A DNA stretch of 14,016 nt, taken from contig JAUUWK010000013.1 of the NCBI GenBank assembly GCA_030589055.1, positions 1 through 14,016 on the forward strand, given 5' to 3'. Source of the stretch: Candidatus Bathyarchaeota archaeon. Its GTDB lineage: Archaea > Thermoproteota > Bathyarchaeia > Bathyarchaeales > Bathycorpusculaceae. The notes beneath the pieces were generated by a model, which searched no databases, had not been told where the DNA came from, and worked only from the letters and a program-made list of their open reading frames with translations. This document shows, piece by piece, positions 7,159-13,929 of the stretch; within the stretch, counting starts at the first letter, position 1; the number at the start of each line of letters is the position of its first letter. A program made the position numbers and the translations under genes.

Positions 7159-7312
7159 AATGCTTTCATTTACAGAGAACAAAAAGCTTACTACATGGAA
7201 GACAAAAGAAACTGAATCAGCGGCTGTAAGAACTGACGGGCTAACACAACCTAGTTAAGGCTCACGTGTAGAGGGAGAGCGGTTCAATCGTAAACCTCAA
7301 ATTGAAAAGAAC

Positions 7313-7762
7313 CTAGAAGTGCACGTGCTCCGCTTTTTCGCTCAGAAAGTTTATCGCCTGAAGTACAGATTTTGCAAATCCCAACAAGCCGAGAAGCATA
7401 GCAACCACCAGAAACAAACGAAGATCAACAATCAAATTCACATTCTGGACAGTCATGCTCAATATTCCACCCTTCAGCGAGAAGATCAAGTAGAGAATCA
7501 CGAATAGTGCTTTTGCAGCGTTAAAAAAGTGATGAAAAATCGTTCCAGAGGTGAGTTCTCCAATAACCATTAGGAAAATGTATACTATGACAAAAATTTC
7601 GATGGTCTGCTGAAAACTTGGGACTATCTCTGAAATCGGAGCCAAAAAAATTGATAAAACGAAGTAGATTCCATAGAAAAGGACGCCTTTTATGGTTGCT
7701 TTCAAGGCTTTACTTGTGAATCCTTGAAGGCGCTTTTTGAAATCTCTTTTTTCTTCAGCCAT
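7313..7762 (-). CDS. four-helix membrane protein, third gene of an unknown envelope cluster
   Basis: Unrecognised integral membrane protein of 149 residues. A basic N-terminus (KRDFKKRLQ) is followed by hydrophobic segments at about 24-44, 52-70, 83-97 and 108-133, separated by short loops, which predicts four helices with the N-terminus inside. No catalytic motif is visible. The C-terminus is short and ends in HVHF. Its ATG at 7762 overlaps the end of the preceding gene by eight bases, so the two are translationally coupled, and it is the last gene of a three-gene operon. A partner or stabiliser for the extracellular protein encoded just upstream is an inference from this coupling. Confidence 0.8.
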   Translation of the reverse strand: MAEEKRDFKKRLQGFTSKALKATIKGVLFYGIYFVLSIFLAPISEIVPSFQQTIEIFVIVYIFLMVIGELTSGTIFHHFFNAAKALFVILYLIFSLKGGILSMTVQNVNLIVDLRLFLVVAMLLGLLGFAKSVLQAINFLSEKAEHVHF

Positions 7763-8534
7763 AAGAAATCACCAAAGGTCCAAAATTGAAAAACGGGGTT
7801 GAGAAATATACTTCAAAATGCCCGTTTTCAGTAATTCCCCCTATTAAAACGCTAAGCTTCGCATGCCCATTGTATAGAGCATTTTGAGGAGCTTCAATAG
7901 TTGTCTGTCCTTCACCCACTAGAATGTTGGCGCTGTTGTACATGTGGATTTGAATTCTCCCAGTCATATCGAAGAATGCATGATTTTCAAAACTTATTGG
8001 AACCGTGACTGTCATATGGGTTCCGTTAAATGCCGTGTATTCGATTCCGCCTAACGTGAAGTTGTATAGAGGTGCACCCCAAGGCATGGAAAAGTTTGTT
8101 GAGACTTGAACTGGAATAACCTCTGCAAGTTCCATGCTTACCGTTTCATGCACTTTCAGCTCCGTGTCATTGAATAGGTAATCTTTGCTGTTTTGCAGCA
8201 AATTGTTAATGTCTATCGTCGCGTTGTGGGTTGCAATGGTCTGCTTGCCTCTCGCTATAACAGGGATAAATGTAGAGCCTTGTGAGATTATGAAGCCTTC
8301 TATGTCTGAGATTATGGTGGTTACATTGAAGGAGCCTATGTTGTAGTAGCCTTTGTTATCAATTTTTATTGGTAGAGAAAAGAGTATTTTATTGTCTGGA
8401 GTTAAGTCTACTTGCGGTTCTTCGAATTCAAACTGAACATCTTTAACGGAGTAAGCAGCAGAAACGAAGAAAACAATTAGGAATACCCAGAAAAACGTTG
8501 TAGCTATACTGATCATTCGAATTGGTATTCTCAT
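7755..8534 (-). CDS. membrane-anchored extracellular protein with two repeated beta-rich domains
   Basis: Unrecognised secreted or membrane-anchored protein of 259 residues from the ATG at 8534, which has AGGAG five bases upstream; a TTG at 8570 gives a longer but less likely form. Residues about 8-28 are a hydrophobic signal/anchor. The outside part has two similar halves: IKIDNKGYYNIGSFNVTTII...SQGSTFI in the first and ISFENHAFFDMTGRIQIHMY...GEGQTTIE in the second. This looks like an internal duplication of an Ig-like or LEA14/WHy-like beta sandwich, a resemblance judged by eye. At least six N-x-S/T sites (FNVT, HNAT, FNDT, TNFS, YNFT, FNGT) fit glycosylation on the outer face. There is no sortase-like or second membrane segment. 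It is the middle gene of the cluster and overlaps the next one by eight bases. Confidence 0.78.
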   Translation of the reverse strand: MRIPIRMISIATTFFWVFLIVFFVSAAYSVKDVQFEFEEPQVDLTPDNKILFSLPIKIDNKGYYNIGSFNVTTIISDIEGFIISQGSTFIPVIARGKQTIATHNATIDINNLLQNSKDYLFNDTELKVHETVSMELAEVIPVQVSTNFSMPWGAPLYNFTLGGIEYTAFNGTHMTVTVPISFENHAFFDMTGRIQIHMYNSANILVGEGQTTIEAPQNALYNGHAKLSVLIGGITENGHFEVYFSTPFFNFGPLVISYG

Positions 8535-8566
8535 AGTTACTCCTTTTCCGGGCGTCTGTAGGCATT

Positions 8567-9079
8567 TCAAGAATCTGGTGGTTGTTGAGAAGCGTAGTTT
8601 TCTTGTTTTTGCTCTTGTGGTGGTTTTGACTGCGGAGTCTGCTCCGGCGGTATAACTATGATCTCCGGCTCTGACGGTTTAACCTCTTCCTTTGGATGTT
8701 CAGCTTTGGGTTCTGGTGGTTTGATCTCCTCTTTTGGTTGTTCACTTTTTGCTTTTTGAGGAATTGGCTTAGCTGTCATCCGTTTTTGTGGAGCAGCTTT
8801 CGGTATCTTCGGTGCATGGGCGATTATCGTTACGCCTCTTATTGTTAAGAGTGAACCTATCCATCCCATTACTCCGAGATACATTATGCGTATGCACGTT
8901 GCGATCAAAGGAGCTAATGCTTCACCGAAAGTTTGCACCAAATCTGCGGAAGCAATTATTGATAGGTTCTCTGTTAGAAATCCGTAGGCACTTATGAAAG
9001 TGGAGATTAGTAAGGCTACGCCTATCATTAGCACAGTCATTCCGGAAAGGGCTATTTTGTCTCTAAAGTTTTTCAGCAT
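8567..9079 (-). CDS. two-helix membrane protein with Pro/Glu/Lys repeat tail
   Basis: Unrecognised protein of 170 residues that opens the three-gene envelope cluster. Two hydrophobic segments (about 10-34 and 56-87) form a hairpin; the loop between them has few charges. The second half is a low-complexity Pro/Glu/Lys/Gln tail containing a tandem 14-residue repeat: EQPKEEIKPPEPKA followed by EHPKEEVKPSEPEI. Such tails are disordered and often act as spacers or docking arms; here it should lie on the cytoplasmic side if the N-terminus is inside, which I infer from the basic N-terminus (KNFRDK). The stop lies 33 bases before the likely ATG of the next gene. A promoter box is present upstream. 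Confidence 0.78.
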   Translation of the reverse strand: MLKNFRDKIALSGMTVLMIGVALLISTFISAYGFLTENLSIIASADLVQTFGEALAPLIATCIRIMYLGVMGWIGSLLTIRGVTIIAHAPKIPKAAPQKRMTAKPIPQKAKSEQPKEEIKPPEPKAEHPKEEVKPSEPEIIVIPPEQTPQSKPPQEQKQENYASQQPPDS

Positions 9080-9114
9080 GGTTCTGGCCCCGTTTTAACT
9101 GAATGATGAAAGTA

Positions 9115-9123
9115 ATATTAAAT
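9115..9123 (-). promoter_or_regulatory. TATA box of the three-gene membrane cluster
   Basis: Read on the minus strand, ATTTAATAT is centred about 40 bases before the ATG at 9079, giving a predicted start near 9093 and a leader of about 14 bases. It supports independent transcription of the cluster rather than read-through from the fumarase genes. Confidence 0.45.
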
Positions 9124-9200
9124 CTTCTGACACAATAAACAAAATTCAAACTAGATATCAAAAATTAAACGTGAAAATTGAACTGGAAAAGAGATGGAGA

Positions 9201-9806
9201 CTATGGCGACAAACCGAGTTTATGATAGATTATCTCTTTGTTTTCTTCAACGTTCTTTTGAACTTCCATGAAGAGATTGTTTCCATGCGAGTCAATGGCT
9301 ACTGTTAACGGGCCGAATTCCTCAACCTCCAGAATCCACATGGCTTCGGGCATCCCTAAATCGAGCCACTCGACGCTTTTCACGCTTTTTATGGCTCTTG
9401 CAGCGAGGATCGCAGCTCCACCAGTGAAAGCTCCGTAAACGGCACCGTACTTTGCCATGGCTTCTGTTGTTCTTTTTCCCATTCCGCCTTTGCCGATTAT
9501 TACTCTAACTTTAAAGTTCTTTATGAACTCGTCCTCGAAAATTTCCATCCTTGTGCTAGTTGTTGGACCTGCCGCAACGATTATCCATCTGTCATCTTTC
9601 TTTTTCACTATTGGACCGCAGTGGAAAACAGTTAATCCTTCAAGGTTTAGCGGTAACGTTTTTCCTCGCTTGAAGTATTCTAGGGCTCTCTTGTGGGCTT
9701 GGTCTCTTGCAGTAAACATTGTTCCGCTTACGTATAATACGTCATTTACCTTTAGTTTACGTATTTCCTCCTCAGACATTGGTGTCTTAAATTTGTAAAC
9801 AGCCAT
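9201..9806 (-). CDS. class I fumarate hydratase, beta subunit
   Basis: C-terminal-type subunit of the iron-sulfur fumarase/L(+)-tartrate dehydratase family, which interconverts fumarate and (S)-malate together with the alpha subunit in the cytoplasm. 201 residues from the ATG at 9806, which has GAGGTG nine bases upstream; a GTG at 9818 would add four residues. Signature stretches in order are SGTMFTARDQAHKR (about 27-40), VFHCGPI, AAGPTTSTRM, VIIGKGGMGKRT, and YGAVYGAFTGGAA, ending with a WILEVEEFGPLTVAIDSHGN region. The gene starts directly after the alpha subunit, so both are made from one message. Tartrate dehydratase is the main alternative; the split alpha/beta form with these motifs is usually fumarase in archaea. 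Confidence 0.92.
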   Translation of the reverse strand: MAVYKFKTPMSEEEIRKLKVNDVLYVSGTMFTARDQAHKRALEYFKRGKTLPLNLEGLTVFHCGPIVKKKDDRWIIVAAGPTTSTRMEIFEDEFIKNFKVRVIIGKGGMGKRTTEAMAKYGAVYGAFTGGAAILAARAIKSVKSVEWLDLGMPEAMWILEVEEFGPLTVAIDSHGNNLFMEVQKNVEENKEIIYHKLGLSP

Positions 9807-9819
9807 TCTCTCTCTCACC

Positions 9820-10701
9820 TCACTCGACTTTATGTATTAAATATTCAACCGTTTCGTCTGCATTTATTCTCGCGGTGGCTCTTCTTGAAGCCCAACAATT
9901 GAAGGCAACAGCCGCCGGATAGGATGCTGGGTGTCTATAGGCATAGTCTATGTTCACGCTTAAAACTGTGGTTTTTCCGCCAAGTCCCATCGGACCAATC
10001 CCAGTCATGTTTACTGCCTCCAGAATTTCTTTTTCAAGCTTTGCCATCTCAGGGTCTGGATTCGGCACATTTAAAGGTCTCAGCAAGGCTTTTTTTGCTA
10101 TCTTCATAGCAATGTCAGAGCCTCCGCCTATCCCAACTCCTAGAATATTAGGTGGACAAGGTTTCGCCCCAGCCTTCATAACAGCGTCAACAACAAACTT
10201 CTTAACTCCCGTTATTCCCTCGCCTGGAACAAGCATCCCCATGACACAGACGTTTTCTGCCCCTCCACCCTTTGGTAACACCGTCATTTCTATGTCTTCC
10301 CCTGGCACAATTTCCCAATTTATCCAAGGTATCAACCGCCCAGTGTTATCTCCACTGTTCTTCTGAGTGAAGGGATTAACAGCATTTGGACGAATAGGAA
10401 CCTCCACAGTAGCTCTCTTTGTAGCCTTCATCAAAGCCTCTTCGATCTTGTCAAGATCTTTCGCTTTGGCACCAGCTTTGATATAGAAGATTATCGTTCC
10501 CGTGTCTTGGCATATAGGCGCCTGATACTTCTCGGCAAGATCGATATTGTCTAAAATCGCCTTTAACTGCGTTTTCCCTGCCTCACTTGTTTCCTCAGCA
10601 CAGGCTTTTCGCAGTGCTTGTTTAACGTCTTCAGGCAGATATATTACCGCTTGCTTTATGAGATTAAACGCGACATTTTCCACAATATTTGATGTTCCCA
10701 C
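9820..10701 (-). CDS. class I fumarate hydratase, alpha subunit (catalytic Fe-S part)
   Basis: N-terminal-type subunit of iron-sulfur fumarase, carrying the oxygen-sensitive 4Fe-4S cluster whose labile iron binds malate/fumarate. I place the start at GTG 10701 (293 residues, the family's usual size) because GAGAGGG lies six bases before it and a TTATAAG promoter box is about 47 bases upstream; the open frame continues to a TTG at 10812, but its extra 37 residues look non-conserved. Visible motifs are ICQDTGT (Cys64), NPFTQKNSGDNTG, PKGGGAENVC (Cys152), PCPPNILGVGIGG (Cys182), MTGIGPMGLGGKTTVL and FNCWASRRA (Cys269). The cysteines of the QDTG, CPP and NCW stretches are the best cluster-ligand candidates. 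Neighbours: the beta subunit follows at once. No other TCA-cycle gene is in the window. Confidence 0.92.
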   Translation of the reverse strand: MGTSNIVENVAFNLIKQAVIYLPEDVKQALRKACAEETSEAGKTQLKAILDNIDLAEKYQAPICQDTGTIIFYIKAGAKAKDLDKIEEALMKATKRATVEVPIRPNAVNPFTQKNSGDNTGRLIPWINWEIVPGEDIEMTVLPKGGGAENVCVMGMLVPGEGITGVKKFVVDAVMKAGAKPCPPNILGVGIGGGSDIAMKIAKKALLRPLNVPNPDPEMAKLEKEILEAVNMTGIGPMGLGGKTTVLSVNIDYAYRHPASYPAAVAFNCWASRRATARINADETVEYLIHKVE

Positions 10702-10744
10702 AAGCGTCCCTCTCTTTTTTATCAGTTTGTGGTCAATCGATGCA

Positions 10745-10751
10745 CTTATAA
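10745..10751 (-). promoter_or_regulatory. TATA box upstream of fumarase alpha
   Basis: TTATAAG on the minus strand lies inside the longer open frame. A transcript from it should start near 10722, after which GAGAGGG (10714-10708) and GTG 10701 follow. This supports the shorter alpha subunit. Confidence 0.45.
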
Positions 10752-10916
10752 CTCTTACTTTATGTTTCGTTCGTATTGTTGTTGGAAAGCCTAGATTTGG
10801 ATCCAAACACAATCAGCAAATACAAGATCAAGAAAAAACGATGACACCTTCTAGTTATTGCCGATTTAGACCACATCGCACCAAAAAATTGACTTATAAA
10901 CTCATCCTTTGTCAAG

Positions 10917-11093
10917 CTAACTTCTAGTCATTTTTGGACTGAATGGGCATGAAACATCTGGTCCGAGTCAATCTTTGCCAGCGATGTAGGCTGTAATACG
11001 GCAGCCTCCGCATAAGCCGTTGTATGCGCACTTTTCACAGTTTCCTCTGAGCTGTTTTCTTTCTCTTATATAATTCGCGCGCGCATGGAGATT
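10917..11093 (-). pseudogene. C-terminal remnant of a radical SAM protein with SPASM domain
   Basis: In the gene-free stretch between fumarase and the ABC genes, the reverse strand reads NYIRERKQLRGN, then CEKCAYNGLCGGCR, ITAYIAGKD, a TGA at 10970-10968, and LGPDVSCPFSPKMTRS before a TAG at 10919-10917. The Cx2Cx5Cx2C cluster with CGGCRxxAY and a final cysteine after GD/DP-like residues is the auxiliary-cluster (SPASM) end of radical SAM enzymes of the heme d1/AhbD-NirJ-like group. Only this tail is present: a TAG stops the frame at 11096-11094 and no CxxxCxxC radical SAM core lies upstream within the window. The TGA falls between otherwise family-like residues, so it is probably a nonsense change of a Trp or similar codon. 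The family call is good; which enzyme it was is not known. Confidence 0.65.
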
Positions 11094-11159
11094 CTAGGCG
11101 GGTTTATAGCGTTAGCCGGCATTATAATAGCACTAGTTAGTTTCATCAAGAAAACGTGA
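11085..11159 (+). CDS. possible single-helix membrane micro-protein
   Basis: A 24-codon open frame starting ATG GAG encodes MEILGGFIALAGIIIALV followed by SFIKKT: one clean hydrophobic helix with a basic end, the form of many archaeal micro-membrane proteins. A strong TATATAA-type box lies at 11066-11073 but is only about 15 bases before the ATG, too near for a usual leaderless start, and no Shine-Dalgarno precedes the ATG (the upstream bases are CGCGCGCGC). It sits beside and slightly overlaps the SPASM remnant on the other strand. It may be chance. Confidence 0.3.
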   Translation: MEILGGFIALAGIIIALVSFIKKT

Positions 11160-11205
11160 ACTTATCGCTGAAAACCTACCTTTCCTTCCAGGAGTAACCT
11201 TCTGA

Positions 11206-11229
11206 AGCGTCAAGCAGTTTATAGACGCT
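11206..11229. repeat. small inverted repeat upstream of the ABC exporter
   Basis: AGCGTC (11206-11211) and GACGCT (11224-11229) are perfect 6-base arms around a 12-base A/T-rich centre, about 55 bases before the ABC promoter box. It could be an operator or chance. Otherwise 11160-11280 shows no gene. Confidence 0.25.
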
Positions 11230-11282
11230 GGTTTGCTTTACTGATTCTGACTGTGAAAAAACTTGACTTAGGCTGTATAACC

Positions 11283-11292
11283 CTTAAATATT
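11283..11292 (+). promoter_or_regulatory. TATA box of the ABC exporter operon
   Basis: CTTAAATATT is centred about 35 bases before the ATG at 11323, predicting a start near 11313 and a leader of about ten bases. No clear Shine-Dalgarno is seen before the ATG. Confidence 0.45.
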
Positions 11293-11322
11293 CTTTTATC
11301 TCTTCCGTATCTGGTAGTATCC

Positions 11323-12102
11323 ATGGTTTTAACTGGTGAATACGCTGTAGAGTTGAGGAGGGTGGCTAAGCGCTACGCTGACATAGTAGCTGTAGACTAC
11401 GTGGATTTAGATGTTAGATACGGTGAAATCTTCGGCCTTCTAGGTCCGAACGCCTCAGGGAAATCAACCACTCTGAAAATGATTTTGGGATTGGTTAAGC
11501 CAGACTCTGGATCTGTGAAGGTTCTGGGCATAAATGCTAAGGATGACCCTGTAGGGGTGAAGAGGAAAGTGGGATACGTTCCCGAGACTCCACGTCTCTA
11601 CGAATTTTTGACCGGACTAGAATACCTCGACTTTGTTGGTGACATTTATGCGGTGGAGATGTCAGAGAAGAAGATGCGAATACAAGAGCATTTGGCGGCT
11701 CTTGAATTGGAGGGAAGGGAGGGCGACATGATAAACAGCTACTCACAAGGGATGAAACAGAAAATCGCCCTAATCTCAGCTTTTCTTCACAAACCAAAAC
11801 TACTTATCTTAGACGAACCCCTGAACGGCTTAGATCCAAAGTCGGCTAGAATCGTAAAAGATCTCCTACGCGAACTAGCAGCCCAAGGAGTGACAACCAT
11901 GATGTCAACCCACATTCTAGAGATCGCACAGGCCATGTGCGACCGCATAGCCATAATGTACGAAGGAAAGTTGCTGGCTTTAGGTAACATGGAGGAACTA
12001 AGACAGAAGGCGAGGCTGCCCGGATCAGACCTCGAAGAAATCTTTCTAAAACTTACAGGAACAGAGGACATAAGAGATGTCGTTGAGGCACTTCTCAAAT
12101 GA
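11323..12102 (+). CDS. ABC transporter ATP-binding protein (ABC-2 exporter type)
   Basis: Cytoplasmic ATPase that powers the membrane partner encoded next. 259 residues, one nucleotide-binding domain plus a C-terminal tail. Motifs: Walker A GPNASGKST (41-49), Q-loop region GYVPETP (84-90) with Glu88 where many ABC proteins have Gln, signature SYSQGMKQK (139-147), Walker B LLILDE (160-165), D-loop GLDP (169-172) and H-loop STH with His197. The Glu in the Q-loop and the SQGM signature are common in exporters partnered with ABC-2 permeases. The stop overlaps the start of the permease gene in ATGA (12099-12102), so the two are coupled. The cargo cannot be told from sequence; antibiotic or lipid export and sodium efflux are family possibilities. 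Confidence 0.93.
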   Translation: MVLTGEYAVELRRVAKRYADIVAVDYVDLDVRYGEIFGLLGPNASGKSTTLKMILGLVKPDSGSVKVLGINAKDDPVGVKRKVGYVPETPRLYEFLTGLEYLDFVGDIYAVEMSEKKMRIQEHLAALELEGREGDMINSYSQGMKQKIALISAFLHKPKLLILDEPLNGLDPKSARIVKDLLRELAAQGVTTMMSTHILEIAQAMCDRIAIMYEGKLLALGNMEELRQKARLPGSDLEEIFLKLTGTEDIRDVVEALLK

Positions 12103-13787
12103 ACTGGAGAAACGTTGTCAGGCTCATTAGCATTGACATAAAGTCTGGAAGACTGATTAGGGGTCAAAAGCTGAGAAGGTACCGAGAAAGAAGGATTTTT
12201 CAATATCTGTTGTATGGGGGGGCATGCGTCCTAGGATTAACGATAGGACTAGCCGTCGGAAACTTCTATAACGGGATGTCTGAGTGTGAACTGAAACGCT
12301 TACTCTATCAAGGCGCTCACTATCTTTTCCCATCGCTCCCCACCCTAATTCTCATTTCAAGCATGGTCTTCACCATGATGGGACAAATTCAACGAGCCGG
12401 AGTAAGATCTTCAATCCAACCTCCGTACTGGCTGCCAATCACTTGGGAGGAGCACACTTTAGCCTCCACTCTAGCTCATCTTATTGGTGTCCCCTTGGTT
12501 TCCATCATTCTAATTAGTTCAGCCATAACAGCCTTCTCCATTTTTCTGGGAGAGTTGCCTCTCGCCACCTTCACGATTTTTGCTTTGTTGGCTAGCGCCT
12601 TCTTAGCTAGCACGACAACGGAGATTTTCAGAGTTTTACTAGTGAGGCTCACAGGAGCTGTTTACAAGTCTTCTGGAAAGGCGGCTGTTTGGGTGAGATT
12701 CCTCGGATCCCTACTCTTTTTGATTGCCTTCTACATGGTTTGGTTTGCGCTTACGTCCGGCGCTGGCTTCGTCACACTCATTGAGGTGGTTGCTGGTGGC
12801 CAAGAAGCGGCTTGGTTCATTCCCTACCTCTGGTTAGGGTTGACTTTGGCTTCCTTTATGAGTGGATTACTAGCGCAAACCATTATCTTTTCGCTGGCTT
12901 CCCTTCTGTTTATTCTCGTCCTCTTCTACATGGCGGTTAGATTGAATGCCAGATTTGGATTGTATGAACCGCCAGCAATCACGATTTCTAGAGGAGTTTA
13001 TGCTCCGAAGGTTGGTCTCTTGGGAAAACTCGGTTTTTCTTCGTTAGAGGCTGCAGTAATAAGGAAAGACATTAAGGCCTTCACGAGACGTCGGGAACTT
13101 ATGTACATTTTCATAATGCCATTGGTTTTCATACTTATGCCGTTGATGCAGCAGTTGGGATTGTTGGGCGGATCCGCCGCGTCAGGGCCTTCTCGTTTCC
13201 TTTTCGCTTGGATACTTGTTGGGCCTGGAGCTATAATGGCTACTATGTTGGGCAGCATGATTGTCGGTGAGGAGGGCAGGGCTGTGTGGCATTTCTTTTC
13301 TTCACCCATCACCGCGCACAGCCTAGTCAAGTGTAAGTATGCCTTTATAGTCATCTTTTCATGCGTAGTAACGTTGGTGTGTGGTGTTGTTGGAAGTCTA
13401 GTCACGTGTCCTTCGCCAGACATTACTGTGGCGTTGTTAATTGAATCCATTCTGCTAATCTTCGCTCTAGGCGCGGTTTCCCTCGTAGTGGGAATAGAAG
13501 GAGCTGACTTCACGGAAGTTCCAAGGCCTAGAATGATTAGGCCGTTGATGTCTCTCGTTAACATGATCTTGTGCTTGGTCTTAGCGTCGGTAATATTTTC
13601 GCCCCTCCTTCTACACGCAGTTACAATGGAATACATACTCATTACCCATTCCCTGGTGCCTCTACCAAAAATAGAGCTCTCTATCGCAGTTTTCATCAGT
13701 GCAGTTATGGCTTTCGTCGTAACCTTTGTATTTTACAAGTTAGCCCTAAAAAAAGCGGAGGAATTCTTGGTGAAAGCTGAGATTTAA
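12099..13787 (+). CDS. ABC-2 type exporter permease
   Basis: Large membrane permease of 562 residues that pairs with the ATPase just upstream. A basic N-terminus (IKSGRLIRGQKLRRYRERR) precedes a helix at about 36-55; further hydrophobic segments follow at about 76-92, 126-148, 152-172, 204-224, 240-290, 335-350, 365-390, 408-430, 440-462, 480-502 and 528-548, roughly twelve helices in two halves. Two conserved-looking cytoplasmic stretches are present: IQPPYWLPITWEEH (107-120), and LEAAVIRKDIKAFTRRRELM, located before the second half. The second is the usual form of the coupling segment in ABC-2 proteins of this length. The ATG overlaps the ATPase stop (ATGA). The substrate is unknown. Confidence 0.85.
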   Translation: MNWRNVVRLISIDIKSGRLIRGQKLRRYRERRIFQYLLYGGACVLGLTIGLAVGNFYNGMSECELKRLLYQGAHYLFPSLPTLILISSMVFTMMGQIQRAGVRSSIQPPYWLPITWEEHTLASTLAHLIGVPLVSIILISSAITAFSIFLGELPLATFTIFALLASAFLASTTTEIFRVLLVRLTGAVYKSSGKAAVWVRFLGSLLFLIAFYMVWFALTSGAGFVTLIEVVAGGQEAAWFIPYLWLGLTLASFMSGLLAQTIIFSLASLLFILVLFYMAVRLNARFGLYEPPAITISRGVYAPKVGLLGKLGFSSLEAAVIRKDIKAFTRRRELMYIFIMPLVFILMPLMQQLGLLGGSAASGPSRFLFAWILVGPGAIMATMLGSMIVGEEGRAVWHFFSSPITAHSLVKCKYAFIVIFSCVVTLVCGVVGSLVTCPSPDITVALLIESILLIFALGAVSLVVGIEGADFTEVPRPRMIRPLMSLVNMILCLVLASVIFSPLLLHAVTMEYILITHSLVPLPKIELSIAVFISAVMAFVVTFVFYKLALKKAEEFLVKAEI

Positions 13788-13800
13788 ACATAACAGTTGA

Positions 13801-13929
13801 ATGCGCGCGAACGTTCTAGAGTTGAAGCAAAGTCGAAGGAGGGCACGCTTGATGGAAGGCGATGTACGTGGCTACAGAATAGCTGTGAAGATTGAAAGGG
13901 TGTACTTCCATGCTTATTCTGTTACTTGA
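13801..13929 (+). CDS. possible 42-residue small basic protein
   Basis: An open frame from ATG 13801 to TGA 13929 encodes a basic peptide (LELKQSRRRARLMEGD, then RGYRIAVKIERVYFHAY). An AAGGAGG inside it (about 13837-13843) precedes a TTG-ATG pair at 13849-13854, which would give a 25-residue version with a good ribosome-binding site. It overlaps the 3' end of the convergent permease by 16 bases. I do not recognise it, and chance is quite possible. Confidence 0.25.
   Translation: MRANVLELKQSRRRARLMEGDVRGYRIAVKIERVYFHAYSVT

Noticed and set aside
7240..7305. GGTTCAATC in the spacer after MarC, like part of a tRNA T arm
   Set aside because: No acceptor, D or anticodon stem can be built around it; there is no tRNA here.
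9102..9130. ATGATGA followed by CTGA, resembling box C and box D of a C/D guide RNA
   Set aside because: The two boxes are only about 18 bases apart, with no second C'/D' pair or terminal stem, and they lie in the promoter region of the minus-strand membrane cluster.
9950..10366. Plus-strand open frame of 138 codons opposite fumarase alpha
   Set aside because: It is a shadow of the fumarase alpha gene, whose motifs are intact on the minus strand.
11077..11084. CGCGCGCG run, also seen in shorter form at 13803-13808, as a possible shared regulatory or Z-DNA element
   Set aside because: The runs are very short and the flanks do not match, so a shared element cannot be supported.
12998..13696. 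Open frame of 232 codons opposite the ABC-2 permease
   Set aside because: It is antisense to a well-supported membrane permease, and its translation is rich in Arg, Thr and Pro as expected from reversed hydrophobic codons.
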